IMG/VR virus record: IMGVR_UViG_3300036791_000092
Location: 1 to 48,518 of that record
Length of the DNA stretch: 48,518 nucleotides
DNA from: a virus
Strand: one strand, 5' to 3'
Positions 7,151 through 16,204 of the stretch are shown here, one piece after another (the first letter of the stretch is position 1; each line of letters starts with the position of its first letter). The notes under the pieces are model-generated. The model did not search any database, had not been told where the DNA came from, and was given only the letters and a program-made list of their open reading frames with translations. A program made the position numbers and the translations under genes.

Positions 7151-8768
7151 AGAAGATATTGGGTTCTATGATGATACTCTAGCTCTTTCTAGGAAAGATG
7201 CTACTAAAGAGTCAATTTTGCGCTCCGAAGAGCAGATACTACGTCTCAAAAATGAGATACTAACAGAAAGTTCAGGCGCCGAATTAGAGTCCGATCCAGA
7301 GATAACTAGTGGGAATTTTGACAGACTCCAAATCATAGAAGCTTGTAAAATTGATCTCAACTTCTTCGCTGCTATTTCTATTCCAGATACATTTGTTTAT
7401 CCATTCCCAGCTACTCATATTACTGCTTGGCAGATACTTATAGATGGAGAACAAGATAGTGAGCACAAATTCTTACAATTTGCTATTGGTATTCCAAGAG
7501 GACACGCAAAAACTACACTTCTTAAACTCTTCGTTCTTAGATGTATTCTCTTCACAAATAGAAGCTTTTTCCTTATTACCTGTTCAACAGAACAGCATGC
7601 AATTAACTTCATCTCTGATATCGAACTTATGCTCAACAACTCGAACATCAAAGCAATCTTCGGAGATTGGAGACTAGGACTGGAGACGAATACTAGAGGT
7701 TTCAAGAAATTCGGTTTCAATGGTCGGAGTATTACTATCTTTGGTATCGGAGCAGAAGGTTCTGTTCGTGGTATTAATGTTGGTAACTCACGACCAGATG
7801 TTATTGTTATGGATGATATTCAGACTAAAGAATGTGCAGACTCTATTCTCATGAGTAAAGCACTTCTTGAGTGGATGGTTGGGACTCTTATGAAGGCTAA
7901 GAGTCCAAAGGGTTGTATGTTCATCTTTGCAGGGAATATGTTTGCTGCTAGAGGTAGTATTCTTAGGCAGTTGAAAACTAATCCTACTTGGATCAAGTTC
8001 ATTTCTGGAGCTATTCTTGCGGATGGTAGAGCTCTTTGGCCAGAACATCGTTCATTAGAGAGTTTGATTGAGGAACTCAATAATGATATTGCTATGGGTC
8101 AGGCTCATATCTTCTTCTCAGAAGTCCTTAATGATACCAATGCTGGGATCAATTCTACAGTCGATTATAGTAAATTCCCTATTTGGCCTTGGAGTAAAGA
8201 AGATCTTCCACAAGGAAAATTCCTTCTCATAGATCCTTCTCAAGGTAAGGGGAAGGATGCAGATGTTATTGTTACTGTTGAAGTCTACGACTCGAAAGTT
8301 GGGATCAGAGCAGTTCATGAGGATTACTATTCTCCGGCGAATTTGATCAGGAAAGCTCTGATTATAGCTATTCAGTCTGAGATATATTGTATAGCTATCG
8401 AAGCAATGGCTTATCAAAGCACTCTCATTTTTTGGTTTGAACAAATCTGTCAGGATATTGGCATCAGTGGAATATCTTTTGTTCCTATCTACACGAATTC
8501 CTACTCCAAGAACTCTCGTATCTCTAGTGCAATCAAAGCAATGCAGACTCGGGAGATATATCTTCATGACTCTATCAGAAGTGTTGTTCAGAGACAGATA
8601 GCAGATTGGAACCCTTTGAAGAGGGATAACAAAGATGATATTCTTGATGCTATTAGTAATGCTCCAAAAGTTGTGGCCGAATATACTTATGATATTATGT
8701 GTAAGAGTAATCTCTTAGTTCTTGAAGCCAACAAGGCTGAAGTAGTGGAATTTAATAGTTGTTTTTGA
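7140..8768 (+). CDS. terL: Terminase large subunit (ATPase/nuclease)
   Basis: 542 residues. The DNA-packaging motor has Walker A IPRGHAKTT at 118-126, Walker B VIVMDD at 221-226 with the catalytic acid just after the beta strand, and an RNase-H-like nuclease with LLIDPSQ (Asp365) and a later DDILDA. Length is usual for the family. Residues 27-50 (ILRSEEQILRLKNEIL and following) are encoded by a copy of the dispersed GC-capped palindrome, placed before the ATPase core. That region is variable in terminases, so the insert is likely tolerated. It pairs with the preceding TerS candidate and the portal downstream. Confidence 0.92.
   Translation: MTLREDIGFYDDTLALSRKDATKESILRSEEQILRLKNEILTESSGAELESDPEITSGNFDRLQIIEACKIDLNFFAAISIPDTFVYPFPATHITAWQILIDGEQDSEHKFLQFAIGIPRGHAKTTLLKLFVLRCILFTNRSFFLITCSTEQHAINFISDIELMLNNSNIKAIFGDWRLGLETNTRGFKKFGFNGRSITIFGIGAEGSVRGINVGNSRPDVIVMDDIQTKECADSILMSKALLEWMVGTLMKAKSPKGCMFIFAGNMFAARGSILRQLKTNPTWIKFISGAILADGRALWPEHRSLESLIEELNNDIAMGQAHIFFSEVLNDTNAGINSTVDYSKFPIWPWSKEDLPQGKFLLIDPSQGKGKDADVIVTVEVYDSKVGIRAVHEDYYSPANLIRKALIIAIQSEIYCIAIEAMAYQSTLIFWFEQICQDIGISGISFVPIYTNSYSKNSRISSAIKAMQTREIYLHDSIRSVVQRQIADWNPLKRDNKDDILDAISNAPKVVAEYTYDIMCKSNLLVLEANKAEVVEFNSCF
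7219..7288 (+). repeat. GC-capped palindrome P5 inside terL
   Basis: TTGCGCTCCGAAGAGCAGAT, ACTACGTCTCA, A-run, TGAGATACTAACAG, then AAAGTTCAGGCGCCGAA. The core is the same as in intergenic copies, but here it is read as coding sequence in a frame different from the MSQ-peptide copies. The frame stays open. Confidence 0.8.
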
Positions 8769-8789
8769 TTAACTGGATCTAATTGATGC

Positions 8790-8850
8790 ACTGAGTGTCT
8801 CATACTATGAGACAAAATCAAGGGGATAGTATCGAGATGTCAGGCGCTCA
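8790..8850 (+). repeat. Palindrome P6 (partial) at the portal start
   Basis: It includes the 17-bp palindrome GTCTCATACTATGAGAC at 8797-8813, then GATAGTATCGAGATG and a right-arm piece GGCGCTCAA. The left GC arm is missing. All candidate starts of the portal gene (8795, 8807, 8837) lie within it, so the portal N-terminus is element-derived. Confidence 0.6.
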
Positions 8851-10951
8851 AACAGTAACTCCTTTTCAACCTCCTCCAGGTCTTAGAAATAGACCTCCTG
8901 TTGGTTCTACTTCTACTGCTCAGGATACTGGAACAAATGCCTCTTCTACTATCATAATTCCTGTAAATACTGAGCAACAGACTCAGATAATTCGATCTAT
9001 AACTGCTTGGCAGAATTCTCAATATACTCAATACTCTCTTCGGACTGAGATGGAGAATATTGATCGGATATACATGAGAGAGAAGGATTGGACTGAGGAT
9101 CAGGTTAAGAGTAGACTTGCTAATAGAAAAGGTGACTCTAGGCAGATCCAGAATGTTACTGTTCCTATTGTTATGCCTCAAGTCAATTCTTGTCTTACTT
9201 ATCTATCTGATGTCTATCTAACTGGATATCCAATCTTTCCGGTAGTAGCTGATCCATCTAATGAAGATGCTGCTCTTCAGCTGGAGACAATTATCCAGGA
9301 GAATGCTGTTACTGCTGGTTGGGCTCATCAACTTGGAATGTTCTTTCGAGATGGTCTGAAGTATAATCTTCATGCGATTGAGTGTGATTGGAAACAGAGA
9401 GCTAATTGGACTGTTCAGAACGATTTGAGTAAAGCAAATAATGCTGGAGCCAGAAAGATACTATGGGAAGGGAATGTTCTCAAGAGGATGGATTTGTATA
9501 ATACTTTCTGGGACCCAAGAGTTCATCCTTCAGAGGTTCATCTGGAAGGAGAATTCATTGGGTATACTGAAGTCTATTCTAGAATTCGTTTTAAGAAATA
9601 CTGTAATAGTCTCTACAACATGGCTCCTAAGAGTGCAGTTATAGCTGCTCTTAACAGTCAACCAATCCAGGGAGCTATTGGAGCTTCTACTACTGCTCCA
9701 TTCGGATACTACATCCCAGCTGTAAATCCATATCCATTCTATAATAAGAGTGCGAATATGGACTGGTTGAATTGGGCTAGTAATACTCCTACTAGTAGAA
9801 CAGGAGTTAACTATGTCAATGCTTACTCAATTACTACTGTGTATGCTAGAATTCTTCCTGACGATTATGGTTTCACTGTTCCTGAGCGAAATACTCCTCA
9901 GGTATGGAAGTTTGTTATAGTCAACGGAGCAGTTGTCCTAACTGCAGAAAGACTCACGAATATTCACAACTTCCTTCCTATCTTCGTTGGACAACCAATC
10001 GAGGATGGATTGGACTATCAGACTAAGAGTTTTGCTACTAATGTCGCAGATATGCAGGATATTTGTTCTGGTCTTTGGAATGGACATATCGCCTCTAAAA
10101 GGAGGCTAGTAGGAGATCGTGTTCTCTATGATCCTTCCAGAGTGAACCAGAGAGATATCAACTCTGATAATCCTGCTGCTAAGATACCAGTCAGACCTAG
10201 TGCTTATGGGAAGCCAATGAGTGAAGCTGTTTATCAGTTTCCTTTCCGGGATGAACAAACAGACTCCTTGGTCCAGAGTTCCAATCTGGTTGTTGCTATG
10301 GCTAATCTTATCAATGGTCAGAACCCTGCTCAACAAGGACAGTTTGTCAAAGGGAATAAGACTAGACATGAGTATGCTGATGTTCAGGGCCATTCCAATG
10401 GACAGAACCAGCAGATTGCATTGAGTATTGAGTATCAAGTTCTTGTTCCTATGAAGGAAGTTCTCAAACTTAATACTCTTCAGTATCAGGGTGCGAAAAC
10501 TATCTACAATACTGGAAGAGGTAAACAAGTTAATGTCAGCCCAGAGGATCTGAGGAAGAGTGCTGTTCACTTCAAAGTAGCAGATGGTCTCATACCTACT
10601 GATAAGATAACTGGGGATGATTTGCTGCAAACAGTTATTCAACAATTTGGATCCAGCCCTCAACTTGCGGCCGGATACAATATAGCAGACGCTTTTACTT
10701 ACCTAATGAAAACTCAAGGTTTGGATCTTACTCCTTTCGCTAAGAGCCAAGCGCAACTCCAATATGAACAAGCTATTCAAGCTTGGCAACAAGCAGCACA
10801 AGAAGCTGCTAAAGCTGGAGCTCCTTTCTCTAGTCCACAACCACAACCAAGTCCTGCTCTTCAACAAGAGATGCAACAGAAACAACAAGGTATGGGTGGA
10901 ACTAGCAATTCTACTCCTACTACAGCAGCATTGGAAGCAACTCAATCATGA
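8837..10951 (+). CDS. Portal protein
   Basis: 704 residues from ATG at 8837, preceded by AGGGG; in-frame ATG 8807 and GTG 8795 would lengthen it to 714 or 718. It follows TerL and precedes scaffold and capsid, the usual portal place. The sequence (TEMENIDRIYMREKDWTEDQ, then VTVPIVMPQVNSCLTYLSDV, later FRDGLKYNLHAIECDW) is of the long podovirus portal type. The C-terminal 60 residues are rich in Gln, Ala and Pro (AWQQAAQEAAKAGAP). It forms the dodecameric ring through which DNA is packed and ejected. The product name rests on order, length and overall pattern. Confidence 0.8.
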   Translation: MSGAQTVTPFQPPPGLRNRPPVGSTSTAQDTGTNASSTIIIPVNTEQQTQIIRSITAWQNSQYTQYSLRTEMENIDRIYMREKDWTEDQVKSRLANRKGDSRQIQNVTVPIVMPQVNSCLTYLSDVYLTGYPIFPVVADPSNEDAALQLETIIQENAVTAGWAHQLGMFFRDGLKYNLHAIECDWKQRANWTVQNDLSKANNAGARKILWEGNVLKRMDLYNTFWDPRVHPSEVHLEGEFIGYTEVYSRIRFKKYCNSLYNMAPKSAVIAALNSQPIQGAIGASTTAPFGYYIPAVNPYPFYNKSANMDWLNWASNTPTSRTGVNYVNAYSITTVYARILPDDYGFTVPERNTPQVWKFVIVNGAVVLTAERLTNIHNFLPIFVGQPIEDGLDYQTKSFATNVADMQDICSGLWNGHIASKRRLVGDRVLYDPSRVNQRDINSDNPAAKIPVRPSAYGKPMSEAVYQFPFRDEQTDSLVQSSNLVVAMANLINGQNPAQQGQFVKGNKTRHEYADVQGHSNGQNQQIALSIEYQVLVPMKEVLKLNTLQYQGAKTIYNTGRGKQVNVSPEDLRKSAVHFKVADGLIPTDKITGDDLLQTVIQQFGSSPQLAAGYNIADAFTYLMKTQGLDLTPFAKSQAQLQYEQAIQAWQQAAQEAAKAGAPFSSPQPQPSPALQQEMQQKQQGMGGTSNSTPTTAALEATQS

Positions 10952-11235
10952 GTAGTAGAATAGAAGAACTTGTCAAGGATATTAACATAAACTTCCATAA
11001 GCGTGAATTCTCTTCTACTAGAGATGAACATCTTAGTAAAGTTCTCTCTCCACTTCAGAGGTTCGGATTGGAGAATTTACTAGTTGAATTGGTTGAAGAG
11101 AAACTTGGAGTAGCAGTTGGGACTGAGAATTACTTGTATACGCAAGAATATCTCAGAGGTCAGATAGAGTTAGTTAAGTATCTTCTTGCTCTTGATGACG
11201 CTGCTAGAGCTGATAACTCAAATCTAAATGTGTAG
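10948..11235 (+). CDS. Small phage protein after portal
   Basis: 95 residues. Its ATG overlaps the portal stop in an ATGA junction, pointing to translational coupling. Largely helical and charged (RIEELVKDININFHKREFSS, LENLLVELVEEKLG, YLRGQIELVKYLLALDDAAR). Comparable small ORFs occupy this slot in related podoviruses. No function can be read. Confidence 0.6.
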   Translation: MSSRIEELVKDININFHKREFSSTRDEHLSKVLSPLQRFGLENLLVELVEEKLGVAVGTENYLYTQEYLRGQIELVKYLLALDDAARADNSNLNV

Positions 11236-11246
11236 GAACTAAACAA

Positions 11247-11720
11247 ATGGTATATACAAGAAGTAATGACATCAGTGGACAGAAGTTTGGAAAACTCACT
11301 GTTGTGAAGCTAGCAGAGTCTAGAAAAACTAAATCAAGAACTCATGCTCGTTGGGTTTGTAAATGTGACTGTGGTGTTACTACAGTTGTATTTGCTACTA
11401 ATTTGAAGCAGAAAATTACTCGTAGTTGTGGCTGTATATCTGGTTCAGATATATTACCAGAAAATAGAACTGAAAGAACTAAACTTAAATTATGGGCACA
11501 AGCTGTTAGAAAATTGCACAAACATACTTGTGTGAATTGTGGAGAGACTAAAGGATTAATAGCTGCCCATCATATTATATCTAAAGAAATAGAAGCAACT
11601 AGATATGATATATCTAATGGCACTGTTCTTTGTTTTAGTTGTCATAAAATATTTCATATGTCATATCCAGGTGTTCATACTAATGCTGTAATATTCGTTG
11701 CTTGGTTGAAAGGAGAATAG
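11247..11720 (+). CDS. HNH homing endonuclease
   Basis: 157 residues. The N-terminal zinc module GQKFGKLTVV...WVCKCDCG...SCGC (Cys38, 40, 42, 61, 63) is usual in free-standing phage HNH enzymes. The C-terminal HNH fold has CVNC (95, 98), AAHH (108-109), CFSC (129, 132) and His137. It lies between the portal and scaffold genes and is visibly more AT-rich and more lysine-rich than its neighbours, as expected for a mobile intron-less homing gene. AGGAA precedes the ATG. It probably cuts related phages lacking the insertion. Confidence 0.85.
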   Translation: MVYTRSNDISGQKFGKLTVVKLAESRKTKSRTHARWVCKCDCGVTTVVFATNLKQKITRSCGCISGSDILPENRTERTKLKLWAQAVRKLHKHTCVNCGETKGLIAAHHIISKEIEATRYDISNGTVLCFSCHKIFHMSYPGVHTNAVIFVAWLKGE

Positions 11721-11723
11721 GTT

Positions 11724-12536
11724 ATGGCTTTGTTGCCCACGATTATGTCACTATTCGGAGCAAAGGATAACTCTAATTCTGCTCCAGCCAATCCAGCCAC
11801 TCCAACCAATCCAGCAGCTATAGCAGGAACAAATCCTACTGTTCCTTCTCAAACAACTCCTCAGAGTAATGGCTCCAATCCTGCTATTCCAGCTATTCCT
11901 CCTGGGGAAGGATCACCACTAGATAAGTTCCAGGATCTATGGAAAGCTGATACTACGGATACAACCAAAACAACTACTCAACCTTCTCTAGTTCCTAACT
12001 TCAATCTCGATCCAAAAGGATTGATGGAAGCAGCAAGTAAGGTAAACTTTACTGCTCACATTGATCCAGAATTGGTAACAAAAGCATTAGGTGGGGACTC
12101 ACAGTCCTTTCTAGAAGTTCTAAATCAAGCATCTAGATACGGTTTCGCAGCAGCGACAGCAAGTAGTGGAGAATTGATTAAGAATTCTCTAAACTCTGCT
12201 CAAACAGTTCTCCATGATAATGTGCTTCCAGGTGCATTTAGAGAACACCAAATCTCCCACGCACTAACTCAAAGTAATCCAATCTTCTCTGATCCTTCAG
12301 TAGCTCCTATGTTAGGAATGTTGAAAGATCAGTTGACTAGTAAGTTTCCAACCGCAAGTCCTGAACAGATTGCTGCGACTGCGGCTGAATACTTAGGACA
12401 AATGTCGAGCAAGATTGTTACTGCTTCTGGTGGTAGTATTCTTTCCAGGGAACAAGCTACTAGAGGTCCTGGTGGATATGGTAGGCAGAAAGAACAAGAT
12501 TGGTCGATATTCTTCGATACTCCGACTAGTGGATAG
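11724..12536 (+). CDS. Scaffolding protein candidate
   Basis: 270 residues. The N-terminal half is low-complexity Pro, Thr, Asn and Ala. The C-terminal half is helical, rich in Ala, Gln and Ser (LDPKGLMEAASKVNF, FREHQISHALTQSNP, SPEQIAATAAEYLGQMSS). Position two genes before the capsid protein and composition suit a scaffold that guides procapsid assembly and is lost later. AAAGGAG precedes the ATG. Assigned by context. Confidence 0.55.
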   Translation: MALLPTIMSLFGAKDNSNSAPANPATPTNPAAIAGTNPTVPSQTTPQSNGSNPAIPAIPPGEGSPLDKFQDLWKADTTDTTKTTTQPSLVPNFNLDPKGLMEAASKVNFTAHIDPELVTKALGGDSQSFLEVLNQASRYGFAAATASSGELIKNSLNSAQTVLHDNVLPGAFREHQISHALTQSNPIFSDPSVAPMLGMLKDQLTSKFPTASPEQIAATAAEYLGQMSSKIVTASGGSILSREQATRGPGGYGRQKEQDWSIFFDTPTSG

Positions 12537-12609
12537 AAATCAGTAGCTAGAAATCTAATGGAGAGCTCCAGGATATTTTAGCTACTTTAGTTAGAAAAGG
12601 AACAAAGTA

Positions 12610-13308
12610 ATGACTGCGTTTAGGATGACTGGACTCAGGGGTATTATGGGTGAAGCCATTAGTCCTGGGGATAGTGTTCTCTCTGGGGACTTGACAGCTT
12701 CAGTTCCAACAGTTGGTTCTACTACTCTCACAGCTGCGCAGATTGTTAGTGGGAATATCTTCAGATCCGGATCTGGAGCCGGGTATACTGATACTTTCGA
12801 TACCACTGGAAATGTTCTTAATGCACTAGGAGGAAATCTTCCTGGGGGTGCTATCGTCAACGGATTGAGTCTCAAGCTTCGGATTGTAAACACTGTTGCT
12901 TTTGCTGAAACTATTACTCTTCCAAATGGATATGTTACTGGACTAGGAACAGTAGCATCTGTTGCTGCTTCCACTTGGAGAGACTTTCTCCTTACTTTCA
13001 CCAACACTCAACCTCCAGTTAGTAACGTCTGCAATACTACTAGTGGTTCAGCAGTTGTTACTTGGAACCTTCCTGTAGGACAGCCTGTTCAGCCTATTGG
13101 TGTGAGTCCTCTTGCTATTAACATCATGCCTGGTTGTTCAGTTAGTGGACCCGGTGTTCCTGCTAATACAACAGTTCTTTCTGTTCAACAAGGTCAGGGT
13201 GGAAGTGTTGGATTTACTATGAGTGCCAATGCTACTATTACTGGCATTGCTGCTCTTACCTTCCAGCCTGTTATTACTGTCAACAGTTTGGGCTCCGGAC
13301 CTCTATAA
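12610..13308 (+). CDS. Capsid decoration/head-fibre type protein
   Basis: 232 residues, rich in Gly, Thr, Val and Ser and predicted all-beta (TGLRGIMGEAISPGDSVLSG at the start; GSAVVTWNLPVGQPVQPIG and MPGCSVSGPGVPANTTVLSV later). Directly upstream of the capsid gene, the usual slot for a decoration or stabilising protein. The last codons (LGSGPL and stop) fall inside palindrome P7, so the C-terminus and stop codon are element-derived. Confidence 0.55.
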   Translation: MTAFRMTGLRGIMGEAISPGDSVLSGDLTASVPTVGSTTLTAAQIVSGNIFRSGSGAGYTDTFDTTGNVLNALGGNLPGGAIVNGLSLKLRIVNTVAFAETITLPNGYVTGLGTVASVAASTWRDFLLTFTNTQPPVSNVCNTTSGSAVVTWNLPVGQPVQPIGVSPLAINIMPGCSVSGPGVPANTTVLSVQQGQGGSVGFTMSANATITGIAALTFQPVITVNSLGSGPL

Positions 13309-13357
13309 GTTTGTCTCAAAAAAGAGAATACTTATAGACTTTTTCGGCCACCAATCA
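13288..13357 (+). repeat. GC-capped palindrome P7 at a gene end
   Basis: GGGCTCCGGACCTCTATAAG, TTTGTCTCA, A-run, GAGAATACTTATAGAC and TTTTTCGGCCACCAATCAG. The left arm encodes the last residues and TAA of the decoration gene. The right arm ends about 20 bases before the capsid ATG. Confidence 0.8.
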
Positions 13358-13378
13358 GAAGCAAAGTGAGAACTCTCC

Positions 13379-14602
13379 ATGACTACAGGTATCTTCAATT
13401 CCGGCATGATTACTCAAGATCTTGCTAGGAAGTCCTTCGCTGGTATGCTGACTCGTCTCTTTCCTAATGGTAACAGTCCTCTATTCGGACTCACTTCCAT
13501 GCTCACTTCAGAAACTGCGCTCCAAGCAGAGCATGGGTTTTTCACTAAGACTATGCTCTTTCCTCAGCTAACAATCGGTGCAGCTGCTCAAACTGCTGTT
13601 GATACTATCTTTACTGTTACTTCCAGTGTAAACATTGTTCCTGGAATGGTTATGCGAGTGGACTCCACTGGTGAGAATGTCCTCATCAATGGTATCGTCT
13701 CTCCAACTCAAGTCTCCGTTCAACGAGGAATTGGTTCTACAGCTGCTGCTGTAATTGCTGGTGGGACTAATCTCTATCAAGTTGGAAGTGCATTTGAAGA
13801 AGCAAGTCTCCGACCGAATGCTTTGGCTATTAATCCGGTCAGGGTTACTAACCTTACTCAAATCTTCCGGAATACTTGGGCTATATCTGATAGTGCTCGT
13901 GCTACTCAGGTTATTGCCGGTGATACTAATGTTGCTGAAAATCGGCAGGATTGTGCAGCCTTCCATGCAGTTGATATTGAGAAAGCTATCTTCTTTGGTC
14001 AGAAGTTTTCTGGCACTAGGAACGGACAGCCGTTTAGAACAATGGATGGAATATACTCTATTGTTTCTAATCTGGCTTATTACCCTCCTAGCTATTCTTC
14101 TGTCAATGTTACGGTAGCTGGAGGAACTACGAACTATACTCAGTTCGAGACTGCTTTTGATCCTTGCTTCAATCAGGCAACTGATCCGAAGGTAGCTAAC
14201 GAACGAGTTATGTTTGTTGGTGGAACTGCTAAGAAGGTCATCAATAACATTGGTCGTTTGAATGGGACTTACTACATGGTCTCAGGAATGACTGATTGGG
14301 GACTTCAGTTTGATACTATCAAGATTGCTCGTGGAACTTTCAGAGTTATCGAGCATCCACTCTTTAACACTAATGCCTCCTGGAGTAAGCTAGCTATTGC
14401 TGTTGATCTTTCCTCCTTCTCTCTTGCGTATCTTGGAGATAGAAAGACTCAGAATAAAGAGTTCAATCTGGATGCAGCTGATGTTGCAGACAATGGAATT
14501 GATGCTGTTGGTGGAACTCTGACTACTGAGTTGACTACAGTTATCAAGAACCCTCCTGCTTATGGAATTATGACAAATCTCACAGCTGCGGCAGTTGGAT
14601 AG
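13379..14602 (+). CDS. Major capsid protein
   Basis: 407 residues. The pattern DLARKSFAGMLTRLFPNGNS, PLFGLTSML, AEHGFFTKTMLFP, then an inserted beta domain (FTVTSSVNIVPGMVMRV...VSVQRGIGSTAAAVI) and later LGDRKTQNKEFNLDAADVAD, fits the podovirus HK97-fold capsid type with an extra surface domain. Length is usual. It lies after scaffold and decoration genes. No strong Shine-Dalgarno is visible directly upstream; the A-rich palindrome P7 lies 22 bases before the ATG and may act in expression. Expected to be the most abundant virion protein. Confidence 0.85.
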   Translation: MTTGIFNSGMITQDLARKSFAGMLTRLFPNGNSPLFGLTSMLTSETALQAEHGFFTKTMLFPQLTIGAAAQTAVDTIFTVTSSVNIVPGMVMRVDSTGENVLINGIVSPTQVSVQRGIGSTAAAVIAGGTNLYQVGSAFEEASLRPNALAINPVRVTNLTQIFRNTWAISDSARATQVIAGDTNVAENRQDCAAFHAVDIEKAIFFGQKFSGTRNGQPFRTMDGIYSIVSNLAYYPPSYSSVNVTVAGGTTNYTQFETAFDPCFNQATDPKVANERVMFVGGTAKKVINNIGRLNGTYYMVSGMTDWGLQFDTIKIARGTFRVIEHPLFNTNASWSKLAIAVDLSSFSLAYLGDRKTQNKEFNLDAADVADNGIDAVGGTLTTELTTVIKNPPAYGIMTNLTAAAVG

Positions 14603-14624
14603 AAGGATCAAAGACCAACTATTT

Positions 14625-14690
14625 GGGCGCCGAATTTCTTGATACTATGTCTCAAAAATGAGAATACCTATTAAGAATTCCGGCGCTCAA
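14625..14690 (+). repeat. GC-capped palindrome P8
   Basis: GGGCGCCGAATTTCTTGATA, CTATGTCTCA, A-run, GAGAATACCTATTAAG, AATTCCGGCGCTC. The arms pair well along most of their length. It fills most of the 119-base gap between the capsid gene and the next gene. Confidence 0.85.
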
Positions 14691-14721
14691 CAAATCTCTT
14701 ACCAGAAGGAATTTCTCTCAA

Positions 14722-15423
14722 ATGTCTGACTCTTACCAAATTCAGAATAACCCAAATCTTCTCAATCCTCAGAACACTAGTAACCAAAGTGTTCCTTCTC
14801 ACAACGCAAATATCACAGCACCATTTCCTGTTAAAACTCAACAGGAAACTGTATACTATACTTGCTCAATGCTCAACCATCATATGATCCGAACTGATGG
14901 GAAGAAGCTTGCATTTGTCTTTGGAATTCTCTCCACAAATGATGTTTACGATATTCAATATCTTGATGCTGAAATCAAGTTTGGAAATCCTTATGTTCGT
15001 AAAGCCAGTAAGGAGGAAGTTGATTTCTATCAGATGAAGATTGATCCTAGAGGAACTATGGAGAAACAACTTACTCCTGAGATTGAGTCCAGAGTTAGAG
15101 TGGAACTAGAAGTTGAACTCAGGAAGCAACTAGAGAAGAAACTCTCTGTTCTTGGAACTGATCTTACTCAAGAACAGAAAGATATATTCCTCAAACTAAT
15201 GGATCAGCCAGTTCCAGAAGAACAACTGAATAGAGATGCAAAGAGTATTGCTCAAACTGATGCACTCCAAAGACTTCGTGCTGCTTCTCAAGAAGGAGTT
15301 AGAAGTGGAACTGGAACAGTTAGAGTGAATACTGCTGGAACTACTCAAGATGTTCCTTCTCTCAAAGGAATAGTTGGAACTGATCGACTTCCTAATCAAG
15401 CTGACAGTTCTACAGATAAGTAA
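14722..15423 (+). CDS. Putative head-completion/structural protein
   Basis: 233 residues after AGAAGGAA. The start is Asn/Gln-rich, then a compact part (TVYYTCSMLNHHMIRTDGKK, AFVFGILSTNDVYDIQYLD, IDPRGTM) and a helical C-terminal half (ESRVRVELEVELRKQLEKKL). It lies between capsid and adaptor genes, so it is probably a small virion or head-assembly protein. No named family recognised. Confidence 0.5.
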   Translation: MSDSYQIQNNPNLLNPQNTSNQSVPSHNANITAPFPVKTQQETVYYTCSMLNHHMIRTDGKKLAFVFGILSTNDVYDIQYLDAEIKFGNPYVRKASKEEVDFYQMKIDPRGTMEKQLTPEIESRVRVELEVELRKQLEKKLSVLGTDLTQEQKDIFLKLMDQPVPEEQLNRDAKSIAQTDALQRLRAASQEGVRSGTGTVRVNTAGTTQDVPSLKGIVGTDRLPNQADSSTDK

Positions 15424-15445
15424 TTGGAGATTGGAGTTCGGAGAG

Positions 15446-16123
15446 ATGAACCTCCAGGAATTAATCTCAGCTGTTTATACTGAAACTGCTAGACCAGACT
15501 TGGTAGATGAAACTCTACAAGCAGTTCTTGAAGCTACTTTGAGTGTTCATACTTGTGAGCAGTTTCCTAAGGATATTGTAGAAGCAACTGTTACTTTTGA
15601 TGATCCTCTTCTTCATGTCCAAACTCTAGACACTGGAGCTCTTCCTAACTATCGGAGTATTGCATACATTAGGAAGATGGACCCTGGTATCAATTCTGTT
15701 CAACTCACTGGGAATGTTCTTCCAAATCAGAATACCTATCGTTCTACTCAATTCAATTTTCTCAAAAGAGTTGATATTGGAGATATTGTAGATAGATATG
15801 GATATGAGAAAACAGATGTTTGGTATCAAGCAGGAAATCTGATCAACATCAAGAGCACTACTGCTCTAGCATATGTAACTGCTGCTTGGTATCAGTATCC
15901 AACTCTTGATCCAACTGGAGTTAATTTTGTCAGTTGGGTAGCAAATGAGAGTCCTTGGTGTATTGTCTACAAAGCCTCTGGACAAGTATTCTCTAAGATC
16001 GGAGAAGATAAGAGTGCTGCTCTGTATCTCAGACAACCTACTCCTGGTCAGAGTGAAGATACTGGTGGATCTTTTTACCAACAACTTGCTATTCTGAAGA
16101 GAAATAATATTCTACTTGGATGA
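15446..16123 (+). CDS. Head-to-tail adaptor protein
   Basis: 225 residues from ATG at 15446 (CGGAGAG upstream; an earlier in-frame start at 15374 would overlap the previous gene). The opening MNLQELISAVYTETARPDLV followed by a helical start, then beta parts (ALPNYRSIAYIRKMD, FNFLKRVDIGDIVDRYG) and W-rich TAAWYQYP, fits the podovirus adaptor between portal and nozzle (T7 gp11 / P22 gp4 role). Function by pattern and position. Confidence 0.65.
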   Translation: MNLQELISAVYTETARPDLVDETLQAVLEATLSVHTCEQFPKDIVEATVTFDDPLLHVQTLDTGALPNYRSIAYIRKMDPGINSVQLTGNVLPNQNTYRSTQFNFLKRVDIGDIVDRYGYEKTDVWYQAGNLINIKSTTALAYVTAAWYQYPTLDPTGVNFVSWVANESPWCIVYKASGQVFSKIGEDKSAALYLRQPTPGQSEDTGGSFYQQLAILKRNNILLG

Positions 16124-16132
16124 GGATTTTGA

Positions 16133-16204
16133 TTGCCGGCCTGAGACATTACATACTATCCATGTTTGCATGTCTCATACTATGAGACTCCGGAGCACCA
16201 ATCA
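16133..16204 (+). repeat. GC-capped palindrome P9 (subtype B)
   Basis: GCCGGCCTGAGACATTACAT, ACTATCCATG, then the 17-bp palindrome GTCTCATACTATGAGAC at 16172-16188 and CCGGAGCACCAATCA. It shares a long collinear pattern with P13 at 27.2 kb. It fills the gap and ends at the ATG of the next gene; GGAG in its right arm is the likely ribosome binding site. Confidence 0.8.
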
